Source: Scolanthus callimorphus (Eukaryota > Cnidaria > Anthozoa > Actiniaria > Edwardsiidae). Taken from it: a stretch of DNA of 64,000 nucleotides. Below the pieces are notes generated by a model. The model saw only the letters and a program-made list of their open reading frames with translations, was not told the DNA's origin and searched no databases. Location of the stretch: assembly GCA_033964015.1 (NCBI GenBank), contig CM066915.1, forward strand, positions 14,610,372 through 14,674,371, written 5' to 3'. Made by a program: the position numbers and the translations under genes. Every line of letters starts with the position of its first letter. Position 1 is the stretch's first letter. Below, piece after piece: positions 24,669 to 35,351 of this stretch.

Positions 24669-26433
24669 CAAGTTCTGTACCCTGTTATACAGAAAGTACA
24701 TGTGACTGACAGAGCTTCCTATAAGTTTCTAAATTCAAATTTTATAAATATACACCTAATTCGGAAAAGATGGCTCCGTCAGAACCGTTCGTTACATAGG
24801 CGGTTATTTGTTTATGCATTTGCATAAGCAGGGCCTTGATTCAGCATTTGGAAGGCACTAAAGGTTTTAGGTTCAGTCGTAAGGACGCAGTTCAATGTTC
24901 AATTTAGAGAAAACATGTGGGCTAATGAGCCTTCTGCCACACAACAATCCACTCGATTTTAAATACCTGCGTGGATCATTCAAAACAATGCACTCTTCCG
25001 AAACGTAATTATTTCATCTTGAGCAATTTTATTATATTTTCCAAAAGCAAAGAGACTTTTTTAAAAGACTTGATTTTTGGGGGGAGGGGGGCAGGAAGCT
25101 CAATAGCCCACATGTTTCTTGCAAATTGAGCTCTTTGCCATGCGCTCATAATTTGAGTTTTTCGTTAACTTTCTTAGTATGCTTCATTCCCCAGATGCTA
25201 TTGAAATTCAGAACATTTCTTTTGGTACATCCGTCACGCTGATTTTCCCTAATGTTAATGCAAATGAGAACAATTATAAACACTGAGGTCAAAATATAAT
25301 CGCCTATAACCTGCGACCCCTCATGAGGGGAAAGGGCAAATAGGTATACCAAAATCATGGACACTTTTAGCTTTTTAGTGTTAATGGCCATACTTATGCC
25401 AGAATCATGAATCACCGCTTGCAAAAATTTGGCATTCTTTTCAGTTAGTTAGAAATTTTCATTCTTCTTAGTTTCCCCCATGACGCACAGTGGGCTACAA
25501 AATACAATTACGATGGTGCAACCTTTTCTGAAATAGGTGTATTATAATAAGCTTAGGATTTTGTACTCAAGTAGTCCATATAGACAAAGAAAAAAAATTC
25601 TTATTTTGAAAAAATTGGAGAATAGGATCATTAGATTTTAAAGACTTAGGGAGAGGTGATACTTGAACAGCACAATAAAAATAAATAGTTTCTTCATTTT
25701 TCCCTGCTTTATGATGTGGTTCACACACAAAATAGAGATATAACTGCAGCCCAATTAAATTATAAAGAAAAGAGATCAGAAATGACATTTCCCCTCTTCC
25801 CACGTGACCAGTGTTTGGCTCTTCCATTGGCCGGTTATCCAATTCATAAGACATGCATTTTAGAATATTCTGTACACAATCGATTTGTATTTATACTTTG
25901 AGAAAGGGGGTCAGAACTCTATAAGCGGGGATGTGGCAGGTTTCAAAGCAACAAATTCATGAAATTTATAACAAAATATCGCAAATAACCCCATCCCTCC
26001 CTGGAAAACGTTATGAAACATTAATGTGGCCTGTGGTTGCTAAACCAAAATCACAACATAAAAGTAAACAAATTCTTAACCTTAGATTTTACTTTACGCA
26101 TTTTGGTGCGATTTATGCTAATTTATACTGTAAAAGAATAATAAAGCTTAGAATTTACTAATGCTACTAACAGTGCAAACTAGAAATACAGTTCAGTTCT
26201 CTCGTGCCGATTTAGAATTGGAGGGCTGCATTTCATTTTGATACCTATAGCAAAAATACATGCAAAATTAAACCTGTACAGTTTTTCAATTTATGGAAAA
26301 AATAATAATAATATAATGTGCAAAGAACCCTTTATCGTCGCCATATAAAAGGATATCCATGTTGTTTCTTTCTAACCAAACGCGATGATTTACTTTTAGG
26401 GTGTGATTTCCACTGAATTAGCCATGGGCCACC
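24669..26433. other. No gene seen
   Basis: AT-rich sequence unique to the left palindrome arm. Frames on both strands are short and unconvincing. Confidence 0.4.
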
Positions 26434-26690
26434 TTAAGGGTACTCTGTGTGTCAGTAGTCACAAACATTTTTCTGGCCAAATTAATAGGTATTCTCTGAA
26501 ACAAATATCTATTCCATCTAATGAACAAACTTCAATATATTTACATTTGAGTTTACTCAAATCTTAAGTAAATGAAGTACGAAATTTTGTATATGGTTGG
26601 GTATTTTTTATATTTGTACATGTACTTTGTCTTGTAATATCAAATGTAAACAATAACAAAAGAGCGGCTGACCGAGGCTTTTTAAGGTGA
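26434..26690. mobile_element. Diverged TTAA-type MITE
   Basis: The left end TTAAGGGTACTCTGTGTGTC and the right end (ACAAAAGAGCGGCTGACCGA then GGCTTTTTAAGG) match, with decay, the better-preserved copy at 59876-60101. The internal phrase AACAATAACAAA is shared. Confidence 0.55.
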
Positions 26691-27059
26691 ACTGACTTGT
26701 TTGGAGAATGAATAAAGTACTTTCCAAACTAAACATTATTCCAAAATCGCAGTATTTTAAAGTAAATCGCTTCTACCAACATTTTGCCATCCTTGCTTTG
26801 ATTTTCTATTCTAGATGCATCTGCAACATAATGAAAACTGCCAATTGAAAACATAAGAGCTAAGCATAGCTGAGAGTCAGCATCAGAAGGGTACACAGAG
26901 GTTGTAGAGATGAATGTTAAGGGACAAAGTGGCGAAAAGTTATTGAAAAGAACAACAAATTGTCAAACAACTTGCGCAGGGGTGACACACCGAATGCAAA
27001 ATTAGCACCCACTGCAGATCATTGGCAAATGGTTCTCTGAAGAGAGCAAGATTGATGCC

Positions 27060-27708
27060 TTATAAAATTGGGAATGCCAAAACTACATGGCAGCATCAGA
27101 AAGGTGTCGGAAGATAGCAGGGCTGGCAGAGGTGAACAAGTGATGGCCGGGCATCAACATGAAAAATGTGCATGGAGACATCGGTACAGATAGTTTGTAG
27201 GAGCAGAGATAAAAACAACCAGACATTAGCGACATGGGGGTAACCATAGATAGTAGAGGTGGCTGGTAGGAGCACAGGGGATGACAACAACTGGGTAACA
27301 GCAATGATGTGTGCACAGAGACAGGAGGAATGATTTTCCTGAGCATTAGACATAACAACAGCCGGGGACCAACCATTAGAGTGTGTTGAAACATCACAGG
27401 GTTGAATGTTGGAAAAACAGCTCACCAGGACTGGGCACTAGCAACAAGTGGTTGCATACGGACATGGCCCAAGACTGTTAGGAATATGGAAAGCAACAGC
27501 GAGCAGTTACCAGAATGACAGGGCTCTAGAGACATCGCAGCTGCATGTTGACATCGCAAGTGACAACAAGGCCAAGTACTAGTATTGTGTGGTTATCTTT
27601 TGATAGCAGAGTTGACTGTTGTGAACAGAAGTGATGATAAGGAGTGGGTACCTGTAACAGGCAAGTGCCTGAAGACACCAGCACTACTGACTTCAAGAAA
27701 CACAGGTA
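27060..27708. repeat. Left flank repeat of the PLE-2 pair
   Basis: A C/T-poor, degenerate tandem-like sequence. Its reverse complement matches 33130-33940. A clear anchor is AATACTAGTACTTGG (reverse complement, near 27575) against AATACTAGTACTTAG (33438), followed by aligned CTCTAGAGCCC and TGTTGCTT(C/T)CC blocks. The repeat family itself seems built of loosely repeated units. Confidence 0.65.
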
Positions 27709-30354
27709 GATAAAATATACAAAATTTGGATTGTAAAGCGCTTAAATATTAAACAGACGTTTTGTGGTTCCTGCCACTTCATCAGTGTAACGGATAAAAT
27801 ATGCGCGAGCAGAATTCAAAAGATGGAATCTGCATACAGTACAAATAAGAACGTGCACGCGCACATAGCTATAAGAACCTAAAGTCTATATTGAGCCCGC
27901 TCGGTCTCAAAGTTCGGTTCTGAAAAATCATATTTGCTTCTGTGCGCTTTCTTGTGTACGTATACCACGGTCCCGCGCATAATACTGACACTAGCATGTC
28001 TTGCACGGTGTGCCCAGCCTACCCGAAGTGTTGTGCTACAGTGAGTTCCCTCCCGTTCTCTTCTGTTATACCATTCACTTCAGAGCGTCGATGTTGCCTG
28101 AAACGTTCTGCCAATAGGCATACAGTTTCGCCGATGTATACTTGATCGCACACTTTTCAGGAAATGGCATAGACAAGGGTTTTGGTAGTACAGGAGAACC
28201 TGTGTTTGATGGTGATTCTACCCCCTGGGGTATTGACAGCGGGAGACGGGTTGGTGTGTTTACAGGTTTTGCATCGAGGGCGGTTGCATGGGAACGTGCC
28301 GCGTTGTTGTTGTGGTGAGCTGTCAACAGAGCTACGCAATAGGTTGTCGCTGATGTTGCTGTCACGGCGATAAGCTGTTAGGAGTCGAGTACTCTCAAAT
28401 ATCTTCTTGGTGTTGTTATCCTCGAGGAGTAGGGAGAAGTTCTTTCTCATGATGTGGCGGATGGCGGTGTTGTTCGGATGGTATGTGAGCACCAGGGGGA
28501 TGTTCTTCACGGTTGGCCTTCCATCGGTATCACGGCTCACAGCTGCGACTCTATTGGCAGCCTCTTGCACAATACGGGCAGGATAGCCTCAGCGATGGAA
28601 AAAAAAACATTTCCTTGCTTCTCCGTTCAAAGTCAGTATGGTCACTACAGATACGTTGCAACCGCAGGAGCTGGCTGTACGGAATGGAGTCTTTGCATTT
28701 GGTAGGGTGAGAGGAGGTGTAGTTTAAGTAGCTGTGTGAGTCGGTGTCCTTGTAGTAGATGCTGGTAGTTAGACGTGTCGAGGTTGGTCGTAGACACAGA
28801 TCAAGGAAGGGAATCTCGTATCTGTTATCATCCAGGTGAACTTCAGGTTTGGGTGGAAGCTGTTAACGAACATGGCGAATTCTTCGATCTCCTCCCTAGA
28901 GCCGGAGGTGGTGCCTACTATATCGTCTATGTAGCGTTTGTACAACTCTGGCTTGGTGCCATTGTACTGATCGAAGATACGTTCTTCTATAAAGCCCATG
29001 AAGAGGCAGGCGTAGTTAGGGCCAAGCTTGCGACTCCGCTGACCTGTTGGTAGTACTTGTCATTGAAGCTAAATGCATTCAATGTCAATACTAGTTCCAC
29101 TAGACGAACCAGCGTCTGTGTAGGTGGTTGTAGGACTGCACGTTTGTCAAGAAAGTGTGCAAGTGCCTGGAGGCCATCTCCGTTGGGAATCACGGTGTAT
29201 ATAGAGACTTCACATCCATAGAGAAAACATAGTTGGAGGTACCTGAGAAGGTAAAAGATTCAGTTATGCGTAACATGTGGTTAGTATCTTTGACATATGT
29301 AACTGGGTAAACTCTCAACAAGTGGTGTAGTGAAGATGTCTAGATAGGAAGCGAGCATCTCGGTTGGGCAGCCACAAGCAGATACAATCGGCCTCCCAGG
29401 GTTCCCAGGCTTGCGAATCTTGGGTAAGAAGTAAAATTTGGAGGTACGAGGATGCTGCATTATCAGGCTTGTCGCTGTCTCGGGTAGCTCTCCACGTTGA
29501 ATGCACTCGTTGACTGTAACTGTGACTTGGGCGTTGAGCTTTAAGGTGTTATCCTTTTCGAGAGGTTGATAGAAAGCTCTGTCAGACAGTTCGTGGTCTG
29601 CCTCTTGTAGGTATAGGTCACGTCTCCATACAACTACTGCACCGCCTTTATCAGCACGTTTGATTATAATATCGTGCCAGGATTTTAGGGCTCTCAGGGA
29701 ATCCTTTTCCTCCGGTGTCAAGTTGTGTTGATGTAGCGGTTTCTTGAAGTTGATATTTTGTACTTCTTGGCGACATTTAGATACATAGTAATCTAAGGCA
29801 GGAGAATGTCCAGGAGGTGGAGTCCATGATGATCGCTTGGGTCTGAGAGATTTAAAGACATCGGGTGCATCAGTATCATTTTCCGCCGTGGGATCTGAAT
29901 CATCCTGATCAGTGGAAGAATAATGGGCTGTCAGTCGTAGGCGTCGAAAGATCCGCTCGCAGTCGGCATGGGCGGTATACTCATCACTGTTGTTTCTAGT
30001 GGGGATGAATGTCAAGCCTTTGCTGAGCACGCCTCGTTCTCCTTCACTTAGTTCCAGATCCTCAGGGATGGTAACCACCAAGTGCGATGAGAGATCTCGG
30101 GTTTCTACTTGAATGACGGGTGTGGTCTCGGTTGGCCTTGACAGGTTGATAGTTAAATGCGCTATCTTATCACCTTTAATCCTCATTAGATGTTGATGCA
30201 AGTCTGCATTGCCACGATGAACAGCGGTACTGATCAGACATAGGTGGTCGTTGGTGACGGTCTGTCTGATTGCATCCTTCAGTGCCATTAGGTTATCGGT
30301 GATGTTCAAACAGCGGGGCTGCATCGAATTTATGGTGGCCTTTATTAAGCGGCG
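27709..30354 (-). pseudogene. Penelope-like element, head-to-head copy 1 (PLE-2 left)
   Basis: Read right to left from about 30350. The first frame (29281-30381, about 366 codons) holds the N-terminal domain and the start of the reverse transcriptase, including FYFLPKIRKPGNPGRPIVS. Further frames carry SMDVKSLYT (motif A region), a motif B region with a gap, YKRYIDDIVG (active-site IDD), a thumb segment, and the linker CNRPRCKTCKHTN before the GIY-YIG domain. At least four frame breaks (near 29290, 29190, 29030 and 28815) are shared with the right copy. In addition, a TGA near 28155 truncates this copy right at the GIY motif (VYAIS), where the right copy has a cysteine codon. The element is dead. 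Its 3' end carries a hammerhead-like motif at 27746-27792. Confidence 0.85.
27746..27792 (-). ncRNA. Decayed hammerhead motif, PLE-2 left
   Basis: Minus strand: CTGATGA (27779-27785), hairpin GTGG...CCAC, then AAAACGTC where the consensus is GAAACGTC. The invariant G12 is A. The preceding base is C, so this fits CpG deamination. Self-cleavage is expected to be lost. Confidence 0.65.
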
Positions 30355-30385
30355 TGAACATGTACGGAGAATAGATGTCACATGT

Positions 30386-33041
30386 CATGCCGCTTAATGA
30401 AGGCCACCATAAATTCGATGCAGCGCCGCTGTTTGAACATCACCGATAACCTAATGGCACTGAAGGATGAAATCAGACAGACCGTCACCAACGACCACCT
30501 ATGTCTGATCAGTACCGCTGTTCATCGTGGCAATGCAGACTTGCATCAACATCTAATGAGGATTAAAGGTGATAAGATAGCGCATTTAACTATCAACCTG
30601 TCAAGGCCAACCGAGACCACACCCGTCATTCAAGTAGAAACCCGAGATCTCTCATCGCACTTGGTGGTTACCATCCCTGAGGATCTGGAACTAAGTGAAG
30701 GAGAACGAGGCGTGCTCAGCAAAGGCTTGACATTCATCCCCACTAGAAACAACAGTGATGAGTATACCGCCCATGCCGACTGCGAGCGGATCTTTCGACG
30801 CCTACGACTGACAGCCCATTATTCTTCCACTGATCAGGATGATTCAGATCCCACGGCGGAAAATGATACTGATGCACCCGATGTCTTTAAATCTCTCAGA
30901 CCCAAGCGATCATCATGGACTCCACCTCCTGGACATTCTCCTGCCTTAGATTACTATGTATCTAAATGTCGCCAAGAAGTACAAAATATCAACTTCAAGA
31001 AACCGCTACATCAACACAACTTGACACCGGAGGAAAAGGATTCCCTGAGAGCCCTAAAATCCTGGCACGATATTATAATCAAACGTGCTGATAAAGGCGG
31101 TGCAGTAGTTGTATGGAGACGTGACCTATACCTACAAGAGGCAGACCACGAACTGTCTGACAGAGCTTTCTATCAACCTCTCGAAAAGGATAACACCTTA
31201 AAGCTCAACGCCCAAGTCACAGTTACAGTCAACGAGTGCATTCAACGTGGAGAGCTACCCGAGACAGCGACAAGCCTGATAATGCAGCATCCTCGTACCT
31301 CCAAATTTTACTTCTTACCCAAGATTCGCAAGCCTGGGAACCCTGGGAGGCCGATTGTATCTGCTTGTGGCTGCCCAACCGAGATGCTCGCTACCTATCT
31401 AGACATCTTCACTACACCACTTGTTGAGAGTTTACCCAGTTACATATGTCAAAGATAATAACCACATGTTACGCATAACTGAATCTTTTACCTTCTCAGG
31501 TACCTCCAACTATGTTTTCTCTATGGATGTGAAGTCTCTATATACACCGTGATTCCCAACGGAGATGGCCTCCAGGCACTTGCACACTTTCTTGACAAAC
31601 GTGCAGTCCTACAACCACCTACACAGACGCTGGTTCGTCTAGTGGAACTAGTATTGACATTGAATGCATTTAGCTTCAATGACAAGTACTACCAACAGGT
31701 CAGCGGAGTCGCAAGCTTGGCCCTAACTACGCCTGCCTCTTCATGGGCTTTATAGAAGAACGTATCTTCGATCAGTACAATGGCACCAAGCCAGAGTTGT
31801 ACAAACGCTACATAGACGATATAGTAGGCACCACCTCCGGCTCTAGGGAGGAGATCGAAGAATTCGCCATGTTCGTTAACAGCTTCCACCCAAACCTGAA
31901 GTTCACCTGGATGATAACAGATACGAGATTCCCTTCCTTGATCTGTGTCTACGACCAACCTCGACACGTCTAACTACCAGCATCTACTACAAGGACACTG
32001 ACTCACACAGCTACTTAAACTACACCTCCTCTCACCCTACCAAATGCAAAGACTCCATTCCGTACAGCCAGCTCCTGCGGTTGAAACGTATCTGTAGTGA
32101 CCATACTGACTTTGAACGGAGAAGCAAGGAAATGTTTGTTTTTTTTTCATCGCCGAGGCTATCCTGCCCGTATTGTGCAAGAGGCTGCCAATAGAGTCGC
32201 AGCTGTGAGCCGTGATACCGATGGAAGGCCGACGTGAAGAACATCCCCCTGATGCTCATATACCATCCGAACAACACTGCCATCCGCAACATCATGAGAA
32301 AGAACTTCTCCCTACTCCTCGAGGATAACAACACCAAGAAGATATTTGAGAGTACTCGACTCCTAACAGCTTATCGCCGTGACAGCAACATCAGCGACAA
32401 CCTATTGCGTAGCTCTGTTGACAGCTCACCACAACAACAACGCGGCACGTTCCCATGCAACCGCCCTCGATGCAAAACCTGTAAACACACCAACCCGTCT
32501 CCCGCTGTCAATACCCCAGGGGGTAGAATCACCATCAAACACAGGTTCTCCTGTACTACCAAAACCCTTGTCTATGCCATTTCCTGCAAAGTGTGCGATC
32601 AAGTATACATCGGCGAAACTGGATGCCTATTGGCAGAACGTTTCAGGCAACATCGACACTCTGAAGTGAATGGTATAACAGAAGAGAACAGGAGGGAACT
32701 CACCATAGCACAACACTTCGGGTCGGCTGGGCACACCGTGCAAGACATGCTAGTGCCAGTATTATGCACGGGACCGTGGGATACGTACACAAGAAAATGC
32801 ACAGAAGCAAAGATGATTTTTCAGAACAGAACTTTGAGACCTAGCGGGCTCAATATAGACTTTAGGTTCTTATAGCTATGTGCACGTGCACGTTCTTATT
32901 TCTAAAGTATGTATTTTCCATCTTCTGAATTCTGCTCGCGCATATTTTATCCGTTACACTGATGAAGTGGCAGGAGCCACAAAACGTCTGTTTAATATTT
33001 AAGCGCTTTACAATCCAAATTTTATATATTTTATCTACATA
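30386..33041 (+). pseudogene. Penelope-like element, head-to-head copy 2 (PLE-2 right)
   Basis: Mirror image of PLE-2 left, separated from it by about 30 bp (30355-30385). The first frame 30382-31458 (358 codons) is almost identical to the left copy and stops at the same place. Breaks near 31448, 31548, 31707 and 31925 match the left ones. The motif B region after QVSGVA has lost bases; KLGPNYACLFMGF-type sequence resumes in another frame. The active site YKRYIDDIVG is at about 31802. The last frame, 32234-32875 (213 codons), preserves an intact GIY-YIG domain: VYAISCKVCDQVYIGET, an arginine and FRQHR helix, HFGSAGH and the final E. PLEs prime reverse transcription at nicked DNA; this copy lacks an intact polymerase frame. 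The 3' end has a hammerhead-like motif. Confidence 0.87.
32952..32998 (+). ncRNA. Decayed hammerhead motif, PLE-2 right
   Basis: CTGATGA (32959-32965), a perfect stem II GTGGC-AGGA-GCCAC, then AAAACGTC (32981-32988) with A in place of the invariant G12, as in the left copy. Stem I can form partly from TTACA upstream and TGTTTAA downstream. Predicted inactive. Confidence 0.68.
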
Positions 33042-34560
33042 CCATCAACAAACACAGGCTTCCAGGAGGAAAAGTTACTGACAGGGGTGTGTGCACCCGC
33101 CTTTACCAGTTCCCTGTCCTCCTGGTCACCTATGTCGCTTGAAGTCAGCAGGACTGACTGAGAAAATATGAAACAAAGGTGCCTGTTGCTGCTCAGTCAA
33201 GTGTGCACCCTAATCCTGGACAGTGACCCAACCTCGTCATCACATATTTTCCAGTCAACGACTAATTGTAAGGAACAGGGAGACAAGGAGGACTTGGTGC
33301 TACCTCATCTACCTTACCTAACATGTTCAAAACAATTAGACCTGCTGTCTTTAAACACCCACCTGTTGCAGACACTCAGTCCTTACCATCACTTTTGCTC
33401 ACAAAAGCTGGTTCGGATGTCAAAGGGTGGCCACCCAATACTAGTACTTAGACCTTGGTGTTACTTGTGATGCTAACATGCATCTATGATGTTTCTAGAG
33501 CCCAGCCATTCGGGCAACTGTTCTTTGTTGCTTCCCCCATTCCAAACAACCTTGCCCCATATCAGCACACACCCATTTGCTCCTTGAACCCAGTCCTGAT
33601 GAACTGTCTTTGCAACACCCAATCCCGTGCTATTTTGACACACTCCTGTTGTTGATACCTGGCTGTTAGTGTGTCTGATGCTCACAACAGCAAATTCTGA
33701 TATCTCTGGGTAAACATTGTTACTGATAACCAGTTGCTGTCATCCCATGTACCCACATCAGCCATCTCTGCCATCCAAGACGCCCCCATGTTGTTAATGC
33801 CTAGTTGTCTTCATCCCTTGTGTTCTTTGCTGTCTGATGTCTCGAGGCACATACCTCTAGCTATTACCCAGCCATTGTGGTTTCACTTGTTCACACCTGT
33901 CCGTCTTGCTGTCATCTGCCACCAAAACTGGTGGTGACATTCAAATTTACATCCCTAGTGTTTTAACCAGTGCTGGAAATTACTGCCAGTCATTGGACAT
34001 TGTCCGATCAAAATTGCCAAATGGCCAACCAATTTTCAGATATGTCTGCCAACATTTCCAGTTGAGACAACCAAGAAAAACGTTTTAATGGACATATGTC
34101 CCATCAAGTTATTTTCCATCAAATTATTCCCAGCTATGTTAACTTATCAATCTCATTCTCTTCAGATATCCATTGTCACTGGCACAGTGTTATTGCAGCT
34201 TTTCAAACTTCCTTAACATTCAGCTCTCAAGTCTCTGGGTAACCATGATGCTGACCCTAACCTATGGTCATCCTTGTATTCGTAAAATTCAATTTCTTGT
34301 CTCTGGGTACTCAGTTCTGCTGGCGCTCAGCTGTTCTTACCCCTTGTGTTCCCTGACTGTACCCTACCCTCTATAGAGGCCCACCTGCTGCTAAAAAGCA
34401 GTCATCTCGCCCCCTGTGTTCATGGGATGTCAGCCCTCCTCTCTCTGGCCAACAACTGGCTGCTAACATCAAGAGTTGGCAATTGCTTGTTTGTCACCTG
34501 ACAGTGCTGGTGTCTTCATTAAACATCCATTAAAAATGACCCAAATAACCATCGTTACCA
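33042..34560. repeat. Right flank repeat and outer right arm of palindrome
   Basis: After about 90 bp without a left match, sequence from near 33130 follows the reverse complement of the left flank (27708 down to 27060), and 34300-34470 follows that of 23220-23420 (TCTCTGNGTACTCAGTT, CCCTACCCTCT, GCTACTAACATC-like blocks). Short pyrimidine-rich frames here are not supported as genes. Confidence 0.65.
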
Positions 34561-35351
34561 ATTTCCCAATAAAAAATGCCTGATACTGACTGACCAAACT
34601 CGGGACATTCTTGATATGTACTTCGTCTTAAAGATCTGCTTTTTCTAAAATTTTAGTTTAATGTGAGTGTAGATTTGGACAAATAATTGCAGTTGAACAA
34701 ATTGTGATTCAATACCCAAAAATCCATGATCGGAAACTCATACCGGTAATCTTTGTGCAATCAGTGTAACCATGTAATAATTGTTCTTCTTTATAACTAT
34801 GCCAGTTGTGCTTTTCTCTTAAACCTGTCAAAATTTGTCTGAGTACTTTTCTTGGTCAAAATTGAAAATCAATCTTTCCGCAGGAACTGAATCTGGTACC
34901 TGGTTCAAGGTCTAATTTTTTTCTCTGTCTTCACAATTTAACACACATGCATAGCCTCACTTAGGGTGTAGCTGTAGGGTGTATCTTTTGTTTCCATTAT
35001 CAACTTAGATTTAGATAGCCAAATTGATACTTTTACTATCAAAATGTACATACACAGTCTATGTATGAAGCAGTGAGGTGTTTCAGTAAAAAATCAAGAA
35101 ACTAAATTATGATATACACTGCTGCAATATTTTTTGGGGGTTGGATTTGACACAAGGACAATGAAGGAAAGTAAAAACAAGTCAAGAAAGGTAACCAGTC
35201 CTATAAACCATGAGTTAACAAGCCAAAATTAAAACAGATGTGAAAAAATACATCATATTTCAGTGTTAGAAATTCGTCTTGTGAAGTCACAACATGAATT
35301 TATCTTTTAGAGATGAGATCTACAAGCTAAATGGGCAAGCCACAAGTTTTT
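34561..35351. other. No gene seen
   Basis: AT-rich spacer between the palindrome and the long-TIR element. No RNA or coding signal recognised. Confidence 0.4.

Larger units (their letters stand above)
22690..30354. repeat. Left arm of large imperfect palindrome
   Basis: Outer segments of this arm match, in reverse complement, segments of the right arm at 30386-34560. The inner 2.65 kb (PLE-2 left) is nearly identical to its partner. The outer parts near 27060-27708 and 22900-23420 match right-arm parts near 33130-33940 and 34300-34470 at roughly three-quarters identity. About 3.5 kb (approximately 23450-26950) has no counterpart on the right and carries several small transposons, so it looks like later insertion or right-arm loss. 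Confidence 0.7.

Noticed and set aside
28182..29053. Plus-strand frames across PLE-2 left
   Set aside because: They are antisense shadows of the reverse transcriptase and endonuclease frames; mirror-image shadows appear in the right copy.
27709..33041. Palindrome as a pure assembly artefact
   Set aside because: The arms differ at several sites, including a stop codon in only one, and have distinct flanks, so a simple duplication of reads is unlikely, though long reads should confirm it.
33168..34376. Several plus-strand frames in the right flank of the palindrome
   Set aside because: They lie in a pyrimidine-rich repeat with a non-coding counterpart at 27 kb, and their frames are not kept between the two arms.
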